Shown here one piece after another: positions 36,132 to 43,633 of a stretch of 64,000 bases of DNA. Source of the stretch: DATJGR01 sp963812255 (GTDB lineage Bacteria; Pseudomonadota; Gammaproteobacteria; Pseudomonadales; Azotimanducaceae); contig CAWEUM010000005.1 in assembly GCA_963812255.1 (NCBI GenBank), forward strand, positions 1,922,001 through 1,986,000, read 5' to 3'. The notes beneath the pieces are model-generated. The model was given only the letters and a program-made list of their open reading frames with translations, made no database searches and was not told the origin of the DNA. The first letter of the stretch is position 1; the number at the start of each line of letters is the position of its first letter. The position numbers were made by a program, and so were the translations under genes.

Positions 36132-36439
36132 CAGTTTGGCGGATCGTCCGCATGACGATCGTCCGCAACTTTCACGATCGAACCGCCGCGCGCAAGAAAT
36201 GCTTCGACATCGGCCGCTAGCGTGTTGCGCAGCGCCGCGCGTGCCTCCGCCGAATGCACCTCTACCTGTTCGGTCTTGCGCGCCCGAGGAACCGCGACCG
36301 TTTCCTCTGCGTCGGCCTCGTCGTCGGTATCTGCATCGGTATCCGAATCGATATCCGCATCCGATACGATCTCGTCGTCGTCCGCGTCGCCGAGTTCTTC
36401 CTCTTGGTCCTGCTCGAAGTCTTCTTCGTCGTCACTCAT
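36131..36439 (-). CDS. sutA: SutA-like acidic RNA-polymerase-associated regulator
   Basis: A 102-residue protein. Residues 1-52 are almost entirely Asp/Glu with Ser and Ala, a disordered acidic tail. The C-terminal half ends in VEAFLARGGSIVKVADDRHA, very close in pattern to the EFLARGGKVQEV segment of Pseudomonas SutA. SutA binds RNA polymerase and favours ribosomal and housekeeping transcription in slow growth. The ATG 36439 start follows a sigma-70 promoter and a palindrome. In Pseudomonas sutA also lies near glnK, which supports the assignment. Coupling to thrC is unusual. Confidence 0.75.
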   Translation of the reverse strand: MSDDEEDFEQDQEEELGDADDDEIVSDADIDSDTDADTDDEADAEETVAVPRARKTEQVEVHSAEARAALRNTLAADVEAFLARGGSIVKVADDRHADDPPN

Positions 36440-36463
36440 GCCGCACCTCGTTGCCGACCTAAA

Positions 36464-36480
36464 GTAGTGCGGCGCACTAC
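36464..36480. promoter_or_regulatory. 17-base perfect palindrome in the sutA leader
   Basis: GTAGTGCGGCGCACTAC has two 8-base arms around one G. It lies about 25 bases before the sutA ATG and downstream of the predicted transcription start. It may be a repressor site or an mRNA hairpin controlling translation. Confidence 0.5.
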
Positions 36481-36509
36481 ACTGGTATCGGCCCCACAAT
36501 GACGGCGTA

Positions 36510-36537
36510 TTTATAGACAAGATTCACTGCGGTGCAA
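36510..36537 (-). promoter_or_regulatory. Sigma-70 promoter of sutA-thrC
   Basis: Read on the minus strand, TTGCAC (36537-36532) and TATAAA (36515-36510) are 16 bases apart, close to consensus. The predicted start near 36503 gives a leader of about 65 bases that contains the palindrome at 36464-36480. Confidence 0.6.
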
Positions 36538-36542
36538 GAACG

Positions 36543-36568
36543 AAAAAAGGGCGCCGTCAGGCGCCCCC
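36543..36568 (-). terminator. Rho-independent terminator after glnK
   Basis: On the minus strand GGGCGCC and GGCGCCC form a 7-base stem around a TGAC loop, followed by six Ts. It lies 60 bases past the glnK stop and just upstream of the sutA promoter, so it separates the two units. Confidence 0.8.
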
Positions 36569-36629
36569 GATCGCGCAGCGATGCCGTCGGCGTCGCCGCC
36601 GCGATCGCTCCCGATCGCTGCTGTCACCG

Positions 36630-36968
36630 CTAGACGGCTTCCGGGCCCGTCTCGCCGGTTCGAATGCGAACCACCTCATCGAGCATTGCGACGAAAATCT
36701 TGCCGTCACCGACCTTGCCGGTGTTCGCCGCCTTCGTAATGGCCTCCAGACATTGTTCGAGTGCGCTATCGTCGATCGCGACCTCGACCTTGACCTTCGG
36801 CAGAAAATCGACCACGTACTCGGCGCCGCGGTAGAGTTCCGTGTGCCCCTTCTGACGTCCGAAGCCCTTGACCTCGGTCACCGTCATCCCGTGCACACCG
36901 ATTTCCGATAGTGCTTCCCGCACGTCGTCCAGCTTGAACGGCTTAATGATTGCAGTAACGAGTTTCAT
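36630..36968 (-). CDS. glnK: Nitrogen regulatory protein P-II
   Basis: A 112-residue trimeric signal protein sensing 2-oxoglutarate, ATP/ADP and glutamine status. The uridylylation site Tyr51 is in LYRGAEYVVDF, and the C-terminal signature GKVGDGKIFVAML is intact. AAGGAG precedes the ATG. P-II proteins regulate ammonium channel AmtB, NtrB and glutamine synthetase adenylylation. Its upstream neighbour is a TorF porin with a sigma-54-type promoter, as expected for nitrogen control, but no amtB follows. GlnB versus GlnK cannot be decided from sequence; context favours GlnK. Confidence 0.92.
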   Translation of the reverse strand: MKLVTAIIKPFKLDDVREALSEIGVHGMTVTEVKGFGRQKGHTELYRGAEYVVDFLPKVKVEVAIDDSALEQCLEAITKAANTGKVGDGKIFVAMLDEVVRIRTGETGPEAV

Positions 36969-36983
36969 AACCTATTTCTCCTT

Positions 36984-37020
36984 GGTGATCAGAGGCCCTG
37001 GTGATCGGAGGCCTCGGTGA
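36984..37020. repeat. 16-base direct repeats between torF and glnK
   Basis: Two adjacent copies, GGTGATCAGAGGCCCT (36984-36999) and GGTGATCGGAGGCCTC (37000-37015), differ at three positions. A third partial copy begins GGTGA at 37016. They lie in the intergenic part of the torF-glnK transcript, just before the glnK ribosome site. No function is known. Confidence 0.6.
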
Positions 37021-37101
37021 CCCGCAGGTGCGCGGGGCTTTTCAACTGTTGCCGTAACTGACCGCGCACCCTGGATCCTCTTGCCCCGGATTCTCTCCTA
37101 A

Positions 37102-37803
37102 CTAAAGGCTCTTAGAAATCGAGAACACGACGGTTGCGGCGCAAAGGTTCTTGTCGCCGAAGCAATCCTTGTCGTCATCCAGGTCGGTATCGACATAGGC
37201 CAACCCCCACGAGACGCCGAGCTGAGTTGTCGACAGCCCAACCTTCCAGTCGGAGTAGCTGTCGTTGTTGCCGAGGAACTCTTCCTTGTCGAACGAGTTG
37301 TATCCATAGTGGAAGCTCAAGCTGAGATTGTTCACGACATCGAAGCCGTATTCGATGTATGGGTAGTAGAATTTGCCCGTGCCACCGAAATAGTCGTTGG
37401 AATAGTTGATGCCGACCTTCGCCCCCTTGAACGTAGCGCTACCGTAGACTTCGGTGTAGCCCAGGTCCGCGGAATAGTCCTTCGGATAGCCGTAGTACAG
37501 CACGCCGATGTCGTAGCCGAGATCGTCGTTGATGGCGCCTTTGAACCCTCCGTACAGATCGACCTCGATCGCGCCACCCGTGAAGTTAACGTTCGAAGCC
37601 CAGGTCCCCACGTAGAAACCCAGATCGGTCGAGTAATCGAACCCGCCCTGAATCGCAGGAGAAAACTTTCCGGTCAGCTGCGATATGCCGCGAAACCGAT
37701 AGTCAGTCGCGAGCGTCACATTGCCGGCAACGTCGGCCGCGCTGGCCGTCAGTGCACTGCCCGTCAGGGCCGCGCAGAAAATAAATAGCACCACTCTGTT
37801 CAT
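37102..37803 (-). CDS. TorF-family putative outer-membrane porin
   Basis: A 233-residue precursor with a Sec signal peptide (MNRVVLFIFCAALTGSALTASA) cleaved before ADVAGNVTLATDYRFRGISQ, the family's characteristic N-terminus. The rest alternates short amphipathic strands rich in Tyr and Gly and ends in a C-terminal aromatic-poor strand VVFSISKSL. Members of this family (TIGR02001) are often encoded beside glnK-amtB. An AAGGGGA ribosome site precedes ATG 37803, and a GG-N10-GC promoter lies upstream. The cargo, if any, is not established. Confidence 0.8.
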   Translation of the reverse strand: MNRVVLFIFCAALTGSALTASAADVAGNVTLATDYRFRGISQLTGKFSPAIQGGFDYSTDLGFYVGTWASNVNFTGGAIEVDLYGGFKGAINDDLGYDIGVLYYGYPKDYSADLGYTEVYGSATFKGAKVGINYSNDYFGGTGKFYYPYIEYGFDVVNNLSLSFHYGYNSFDKEEFLGNNDSYSDWKVGLSTTQLGVSWGLAYVDTDLDDDKDCFGDKNLCAATVVFSISKSL

Positions 37804-37881
37804 TTGAATCCCCTTAAAGATATGCGTTCGTCGTTCACCACTCGCCCGATGCGGGACAGCGGCTGGACCACCTGGCGCGGA

Positions 37882-37896
37882 GCAGAATTCATGCCA
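37882..37896 (-). promoter_or_regulatory. Sigma-54-type (RpoN) promoter of torF-glnK
   Basis: On the minus strand TGGCATGAATTCTGC (37896 to 37882) matches the RpoN -24/-12 pattern TGGCAC-N5-TTGC, with the essential GG and GC ten bases apart. The predicted start near 37870 leaves a leader of about 67 bases before the torF ATG. Only weak GCACC half-sites for NtrC are seen further upstream. The remainder of the 37804-38136 gap shows nothing else recognisable. Confidence 0.6.
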
Positions 37897-38136
37897 CCCG
37901 ACTAACCGGCTGTTTTGAAACGACAATGCAAGAAGAACTCGAGCACCGCGCGCCATAGCGGGGCATCCTGCCCATAGGATTCCAGCCCGTCGCACCGAAA
38001 CAGGGCGAACGAGCGGCGCCGGAGAAGCGAAATCTACTGGCCGACAATGCTCGCTTTGGGCGCAGGCATTTGCCTATTGGGCGCGGTCGAAGGACATGGA
38101 TACCATATCCACCCACAAATGCGTTGGATCTCAGTC

Positions 38137-38394
38137 ATGTCCGTTGATCGCCCTGTTTCGGATGCAATCGAATCGTTGACGGCGCGCCTGTCAGACGCGC
38201 TGGCCGCGGTGTTACCGGCCGGCGCCGACTGGCAGGAACGATTGACGCCCGTCATCGAAGCCACATTGAAGCGCCTCGAACTGGTGCCTCGCGAAGACTT
38301 CGAGCGCCAACGCGTTCAGCTCGAGCGCCTGACCAGAGACGTCACCCGCCTCGAAGCACGTGTCGCTGGGTTGGAGGCTGGCAAGCCGCATTAG
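38137..38394 (+). CDS. ubiK: Ubiquinone biosynthesis accessory factor UbiK (BMFP/YqiC)
   Basis: An 85-residue protein. An amphipathic helix at the N-terminus is followed by a C-terminal coiled coil, REDFERQRVQLERLTRDV and LEARVAGLE, which forms trimers. UbiK associates with UbiJ and lipids and is needed for aerobic ubiquinone synthesis. ATG 38137 is chosen because relatives start here. It lies directly before comM, the usual gammaproteobacterial order glnK/ubiK/comM. Confidence 0.85.
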   Translation: MSVDRPVSDAIESLTARLSDALAAVLPAGADWQERLTPVIEATLKRLELVPREDFERQRVQLERLTRDVTRLEARVAGLEAGKPH

Positions 38395-38412
38395 CGCTGC
38401 GCATCAACGATC

Positions 38413-39933
38413 ATGTCGAACGCCGATTGCGTTGCGGTGGTGTCCCGCGCCGAGCGCGGTATCGATGCGCCCGAGGTCGTCATCGAGACGCAACTGTCGG
38501 GCGGCCTGCCAGGCTTCGCCATGGTCGGGCTGCCGGAGACCGCGGTCCGCGAAGCGCGCGAACGGGTAAAGGGGGCGATTCAGGCCAGCCGTTTCACATT
38601 CCCGAAGGGCAAGATCACCGTCAACCTGGCGCCCGCCGATCTGCCGAAGGAGGGGGGCCGCTTCGATCTCGGCATCGCGCTGGGCGTACTCGCGCGGACT
38701 GGCGCGCTGCCGACGACCCGGCTGAATCGATTCGAAGTAATCGGGGAACTCGGATTGTATGGAGAGGTCCGTCCAGTGCGCGGCGCGCTATCCGCCGCAA
38801 TCGCTGCAGGACTGGCCGGGCACGGCATCATCGTGCCGAAACTGAACTGCGATGAAGCCACCCTCGCCCAAGGTGTCGATGTGCGTGCAGTCGGACATCT
38901 CGACGAAGCATGCGCATTGCTGAACTCATCCGACGGAGCGATCGGCAGGCCAAGCGATCCGCCCGTACCCATACCACCGCGGCCGCCAATCCTCGAACTC
39001 GCTGACGTCAAGGGACAGGCCGCCGCCAAGCGTGCCATTGAGATCGCGGCCGCAGGAGCGCACCACTTGCTGATGATCGGGCCTCCCGGCACCGGCAAAA
39101 CAATGCTGGCCGAGCGGTTGATCGGCCTGTTGCCGCCACTCGACGACAGTGATGCGCTGGAGGTCGTACGCATTCATTCGGCGCACGGTAGTTTCGATGA
39201 GCGCGTTCTGTTTGGCGCGCGGCCGATCCGCACCCCGCACCACACCGCCTCCGCAGCGGCACTGGTCGGCGGCGGCGGTCGCATTCCACGGCCGGGTGAG
39301 ATATCGCTGGCGCATCGTGGCGTATTGTTTCTCGATGAGTTGCCTGAATTCGACCGCCGCGTGCTCGAGTCACTGCGGCAGCCGCTCGAGTCCGGCTCCA
39401 TCGAACTGGCTCGGGCGCGTGCGCGAGTTCGTTATCCGGCGCAGTTTCAGCTGGTTGCAGCAATGAATCCGTGTCCTGCGGGGCGCAGCTGCGTCGAATC
39501 GACGTGCGTCTGTTCAACCGAGCAGCAGCGTCGCTACCGCAGCCGCATCTCCGCGCCGCTACTCGATCGTATCGACCTGCGCGTCTACGTACCACGGCTC
39601 GACGGTGACGCTTTGTTTTCGACATCATCCGGCAACCGGTCAACGCTCGAGATCCGCGCGCGCGTTGACGCCGCCCGCCGCCTCCAGTTGGCGCGTGCAG
39701 GCAAGCTCAATACCGCACTGGCGGCGTCGGAGATCGACGTGCACTGCGCGCTCAGCCAAGCCGACCGCACACGCGTCAGCAAGGCGATGGACCGGTTGGG
39801 GTTATCGGCTCGCGGTGTTCACCGGGTCCTGAAAGTCGCGCGCACGCTCGCGGATCTGGTCGGCGACACGCAAATCGGATCACCGCATCTGAGCGAAGCG
39901 CTTGCGTTTCGCGAGGTTCGCCTCGATTACTGA
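38413..39933 (+). CDS. comM: ComM/YifB family AAA+ ATPase
   Basis: A 506-residue Mg-chelatase-like ATPase. The N-terminal Lon-protease-like domain has GLPGFAMVGLPETAVREARERV. The AAA+ core has Walker A GPPGTGKTMLAERL (about 223) and Walker B GVLFLDELPEF, plus a cysteine cluster CPAGRSCVES. ComM is a hexameric helicase that drives branch migration during natural transformation. Its presence does not prove competence. It converges on the cytochrome gene with a seven-base overlap. Confidence 0.93.
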   Translation: MSNADCVAVVSRAERGIDAPEVVIETQLSGGLPGFAMVGLPETAVREARERVKGAIQASRFTFPKGKITVNLAPADLPKEGGRFDLGIALGVLARTGALPTTRLNRFEVIGELGLYGEVRPVRGALSAAIAAGLAGHGIIVPKLNCDEATLAQGVDVRAVGHLDEACALLNSSDGAIGRPSDPPVPIPPRPPILELADVKGQAAAKRAIEIAAAGAHHLLMIGPPGTGKTMLAERLIGLLPPLDDSDALEVVRIHSAHGSFDERVLFGARPIRTPHHTASAAALVGGGGRIPRPGEISLAHRGVLFLDELPEFDRRVLESLRQPLESGSIELARARARVRYPAQFQLVAAMNPCPAGRSCVESTCVCSTEQQRRYRSRISAPLLDRIDLRVYVPRLDGDALFSTSSGNRSTLEIRARVDAARRLQLARAGKLNTALAASEIDVHCALSQADRTRVSKAMDRLGLSARGVHRVLKVARTLADLVGDTQIGSPHLSEALAFREVRLDY

Positions 39934-40337
39934 GACGTCGACATGTACGTGATCGCCGCCTTCAATTCGGCATCGCTGCAGTTCATGCACGTGCCTTTCG
40001 GGGGCATCGCGTTCAAGCCCTGGGTCACTGCCTTCCAGATCACGTCCTCGCCCTGGGCAAGACGTGGTTTCCAGTCGGCCGCGACACCTTTCTTCGGCGC
40101 GCCGCCGACACCCGTAGCATGGCATGCGAAGCAGAAATGGTTGTACACGTCTTCACCGCTGCGCGCCGCGCCGCCACCCGCGGCCGCCGTCGCCTGACCG
40201 CACGCTTCTCCGGCCTTGCACAACTCGCCGGCGGGCTTCAGGCGCGCACTCATCTCGGCGTCGGTCCCCGGTGGAACCCGCTCGGCGAAAGCGAATCCGG
40301 CGGCGAATAGTGCAATGAGGGCAAAGAACTGCTTCAC
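39927..40337 (-). CDS. Monoheme cytochrome c5-type protein
   Basis: A 136-residue periplasmic cytochrome started by GTG with AGGAAG upstream. The signal peptide is MKQFFALIALFAAGFAFA. Heme is bound by CFACH (about 69-73), with a distal methionine in NAMPPKG. The pair in GTCMNCSDAEL is the class-defining disulfide of cytochrome c5. It probably carries electrons in aerobic or other respiration. A -10 element lies at 40388-40393. Confidence 0.88.
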   Translation of the reverse strand: MKQFFALIALFAAGFAFAERVPPGTDAEMSARLKPAGELCKAGEACGQATAAAGGGAARSGEDVYNHFCFACHATGVGGAPKKGVAADWKPRLAQGEDVIWKAVTQGLNAMPPKGTCMNCSDAELKAAITYMSTSQ

Positions 40338-40387
40338 GATCTACTTCCTGTGGAATGTATCGGGTCGGCGGAAACGAGGCGCGCAAA

Positions 40388-40393
40388 ATTATA
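40388..40393 (-). promoter_or_regulatory. -10 element upstream of the cytochrome c5 gene
   Basis: On the minus strand TATAAT lies about 50 bases before the GTG start. No convincing -35 is seen at the right distance, so this is a partial promoter call. Confidence 0.4.
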
Positions 40394-40473
40394 GCCAAGT
40401 CGACCGATCCGGGCGACTCATTCGGCAACCCATCCGGGCACCCATGCGCCATGCCAAACAGGATGCAACCGGT

Positions 40474-41643
40474 TCAGGTGGTCGCGTCGAACAGTTCCCG
40501 TCCAATCAACATTCGGCGAATCTCGCTGGTGCCGGCACCAATTTCATAGAGCTTCGCATCGCGCAACAACCGGCCTGTTGGAAAGTCGTTGATGTAGCCG
40601 TTGCCGCCGAGCGACTGCACCGCTTCCAGCGCCATCCAGGTGGCCTTCTCTGCCGCGTAGAGAATACATCCCGCCGCATCGAAGCGGCTCGTGCGACCGT
40701 CGTCGCATGCACGCGCCACCGAATACACGTACGCGCGACATGCATTCATCGTGGTATACATGTCGGCGATCTTGCCCTGCATCAGCTGAAACGTACCGAT
40801 GGACGCTCCGAATTGCTTACGGTCGTGCACGTACGGCATGACCACGTCCAGACACGCGCGCATGATGCCGAGCGGACCGCCCGCCAGCACCACACGCTCG
40901 TAGTCGAGCCCGCTCATCAGGATCGACACGCCCTGACCCACCCGACCGAGCACCTGAGTCTTCGGCACGACGCAATCTTCGAAGATCAGCTCACATGTGT
41001 CGGAGCCGCGCATGCCGAGCTTGTCGAGTTTCACCCCGGTCGAAAAGCCCTTGAAATCCCGCTCGATGAGAAACGCAGTGATGCCGTTCGGCCCCAGCGC
41101 CGGATCGACGGTCGCGTAAACTACCAGCACGTCCGCGCCCGGTCCATTGGTGATCCACATCTTGGAGCCGTTGAGTACGAACTCGTCACCGCGGTCAACG
41201 GCCCGAAGTTTCATGCCGACTACATCCGAGCCCGCGTTCGGTTCACTCATGGCAAGTGCACCGAGATGTTCGCCGGATACCAGCCTGGGCAGATACCTGC
41301 TCTTCTGTTCGGCACTACCGAATCGACGCAATTGATTGACGCACAAATTCGAATGCGCGCCATAGGACAACCCCACCGCCGCGGACGCTCGGCTCAATTC
41401 TTCCATCGCAACGCAATGCGCGAGATAGCCCAACCCGACGCCGCCGTACTCTGGCTCGACCGTCATGCCCAGAATTCCCAGTTCGCCAAACTTGGGCCAC
41501 AGCGCGCGCGGGAACGTATTGTTTCGATCGATCTCCGCCGCGAGCGGCGCGACTTCTTTCTGCGCAAACGCCCAAATCGAATCGCGCAGCATCTCGATGG
41601 TTTCGCCGAGGCCGAAATCGAAAGCGGGCAGCGTTTGCGTCAT
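40474..41643 (-). CDS. liuA: Isovaleryl-CoA dehydrogenase
   Basis: A 389-residue FAD enzyme oxidising isovaleryl-CoA to 3-methylcrotonyl-CoA in leucine degradation. The catalytic base is Glu249 in LDYERVVLAGGPLG, the position specific to isovaleryl-CoA dehydrogenase rather than the Glu376 position of other acyl-CoA dehydrogenases. Other features are AMSEPNAGSDVVGM and the C-terminal LGGNGYINDFPTGRLLRDAK. It follows mccA by 57 bases and ends the amine-dehydrogenase/carboxylase gene run. Its product is the substrate of that carboxylase. Confidence 0.92.
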   Translation of the reverse strand: MTQTLPAFDFGLGETIEMLRDSIWAFAQKEVAPLAAEIDRNNTFPRALWPKFGELGILGMTVEPEYGGVGLGYLAHCVAMEELSRASAAVGLSYGAHSNLCVNQLRRFGSAEQKSRYLPRLVSGEHLGALAMSEPNAGSDVVGMKLRAVDRGDEFVLNGSKMWITNGPGADVLVVYATVDPALGPNGITAFLIERDFKGFSTGVKLDKLGMRGSDTCELIFEDCVVPKTQVLGRVGQGVSILMSGLDYERVVLAGGPLGIMRACLDVVMPYVHDRKQFGASIGTFQLMQGKIADMYTTMNACRAYVYSVARACDDGRTSRFDAAGCILYAAEKATWMALEAVQSLGGNGYINDFPTGRLLRDAKLYEIGAGTSEIRRMLIGRELFDATT

Positions 41644-41700
41644 GTTGCGATGATACCGCCACCATGGATGCTGTTCACGCGAACGTTGCGGCCACGCCAA

Positions 41701-43632
41701 TCAGCCGATCTGAAACAACTCCGCACCGTCGATCACCCGGTCGCCAACGGCCAAAGCGAGGCGCTCGATCGTACCGTCGATCGGGGCTGTGATCGTGTGT
41801 TCCATCTTCATCGCTTCGAGCACCAGGATCGGTTGATCACGCCGCACCAAATCGCCAACCCGCGCGAATACGGCAATGATCTGACCCGGCATCGGCGCCG
41901 TCGCGCGCCCGTCGCTGAGCGTATCGGCGGCAAAACTGGCGGTATCGATCTTCGGGATGCCGTATTTCTCGGTCGCACCATTGCTGATCACATACAGATC
42001 GTCACCGTCACGCACAAACCTGCACCCGAACGGTTGCGCATCGATGAAGCAGAATACGTCGCGTTCACCGATCTCGACACGGGTCACCGTGTGCGTGTGT
42101 CCGCCGACGTCGAGCCGATATTCGCGACCATCGTGGCCGACTTCCACAACAGTCTGTTCAGTGCGTCGACGCAACCGCAACGATTGACGCGCCGGCAGAT
42201 TCACACGGAATGCGTCGCCTTGCTGCCACGGCGAATCGCTACGCTGCGCATCGAGCAGAATCAACACGGCCGCGACCGTCAAGCGTGAATCCTCGGCCGG
42301 AATCAACGCTTCACCGCGCGCCTCGATCAGCCCGGTATCGTAACGTCCGCTGCGGAAGACTTCGTCGGACAGGACCTTGCGGAGAAACGCGACATTGTGC
42401 TCGACACCCGCGATTTCGCAGTGTCCCAATGCGACATTCAAACGATCGATCGCTTCATCGCGCGTCGCGCCATGCGCGATGACCTTCGCAATCATCGGAT
42501 CGTAATACATCGTGACTTCGGCGCCGCTGACGACGCCGGTATCGACACGGACGTCGTCCGGGAAGCAGACGTGCGCGAGTCTGCCCGTCGACGGAAGAAA
42601 TTTCCGGCGTGGATTTTCCGCGTACACGCGTGCTTCGACCGCGTGACCGTGCATCACGAGATCGCTCTGGACGAACGACAGCGGTTCGCCCGCGGCGATG
42701 CGTAGCTGCCATTCGACCAGATCGAGCCCGAGAATCGCCTCAGTCACCGGATGCTCGACCTGTAGCCGCGTGTTCATCTCCATGAAATAGAACGCGCTTG
42801 CTTCGGTGATGAATTCGATGGTCCCCGCACCCTCGTAGCCGATCGCGGCCGCCGCTGCCACCGCCGCCTCCCCCATAGTGATTCGCGCAGCGGTATCGAT
42901 CGTTGGGGCGGGCGCTTCCTCGATGACTTTCTGATGCCGGCGTTGCACGGAGCAATCGCGCTCGAACAAGTACAGCGTGCGGCCGTGCGCATCCGCCAGA
43001 ACCTGCACTTCGATGTGCTTCGGTGTGGTCAGATACTTTTCCAGCAATACCGCATCGTCGCCAAACGCCGCCTGCGATTCGCGCCGCGCTGCGGCCAGTG
43101 CTGCTGCGAATTCAGGCGCCGAGCGCACGATCCGCATGCCTTTGCCACCACCGCCTGCAGATGCCTTGATCAGCAGCGGGTAGCCGATCTCCTCCGCCGC
43201 CGCCGCCAGCTGCGTCGGGTCCTGATCGCCAATGTGACCCGGTACGACCGGTGTTCCGGCCGCGGCGACGATCCGCTTCGCTTCGATTTTAGATCCCATC
43301 GCTCGGATCGCATCCGCTGACGGGCCAACAAAGGTGCACGCCGCGTTGCAGGCCGATGCAAAGTCGGCGTTCTCGGCGAGAAATCCGTAGCCGGGATGGA
43401 CCGCGTCGGCGCCGCTACGCCTCACCGCCTCGAGAATCGCTTCGATGTTCAGATAACTCTCACGCGCCGGCGCGGGACCGATGCGCACTGCCCGATCGGC
43501 GCTGCGCACGTGCAGGGCGTCGCCGTCGGCATCCGAATAGACCGCGACGGTTTCGATGCCCATTCGTCGCGCGGTGCGGATCACGCGACACGCGATCTCA
43601 CCGCGATTGGCAATCAGCAAGCATTTGAACAT
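41701..43632 (-). CDS. liuD: Methylcrotonyl-CoA carboxylase, biotin-carrying alpha subunit
   Basis: A 643-residue biotin carboxylase with its own carrier domain. N-terminal FKCLLIANRGEIACRVIRTA, ATP-grasp glycine loop KASAGGGGKGMRIV and EMNTRLQVEHPVTE identify the carboxylase. The biotin lysine is Lys609 in EAMKMEH. The start ATG lies one base after the mccB stop. Paired with LiuB it carboxylates 3-methylcrotonyl-CoA to 3-methylglutaconyl-CoA. Specificity is inferred from the beta subunit and isovaleryl-CoA dehydrogenase neighbours; propionyl- or geranyl-CoA carboxylase is less likely. Confidence 0.88.
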   Translation of the reverse strand: MFKCLLIANRGEIACRVIRTARRMGIETVAVYSDADGDALHVRSADRAVRIGPAPARESYLNIEAILEAVRRSGADAVHPGYGFLAENADFASACNAACTFVGPSADAIRAMGSKIEAKRIVAAAGTPVVPGHIGDQDPTQLAAAAEEIGYPLLIKASAGGGGKGMRIVRSAPEFAAALAAARRESQAAFGDDAVLLEKYLTTPKHIEVQVLADAHGRTLYLFERDCSVQRRHQKVIEEAPAPTIDTAARITMGEAAVAAAAAIGYEGAGTIEFITEASAFYFMEMNTRLQVEHPVTEAILGLDLVEWQLRIAAGEPLSFVQSDLVMHGHAVEARVYAENPRRKFLPSTGRLAHVCFPDDVRVDTGVVSGAEVTMYYDPMIAKVIAHGATRDEAIDRLNVALGHCEIAGVEHNVAFLRKVLSDEVFRSGRYDTGLIEARGEALIPAEDSRLTVAAVLILLDAQRSDSPWQQGDAFRVNLPARQSLRLRRRTEQTVVEVGHDGREYRLDVGGHTHTVTRVEIGERDVFCFIDAQPFGCRFVRDGDDLYVISNGATEKYGIPKIDTASFAADTLSDGRATAPMPGQIIAVFARVGDLVRRDQPILVLEAMKMEHTITAPIDGTIERLALAVGDRVIDGAELFQIG

Positions 43633-43633
43633 G

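Noticed and set aside
37021..37043. Possible terminator between torF and glnK
   Set aside because: The stem CCCGC/GCGGG is followed by Ts only on the plus strand, where no gene needs it; on the minus strand no T-tract follows.
40216..42288. A 690-residue open frame antisense to isovaleryl-CoA dehydrogenase and MCC alpha
   Set aside because: It spans the ends of several real genes on the other strand and its product is unstructured, arginine- and histidine-rich sequence.
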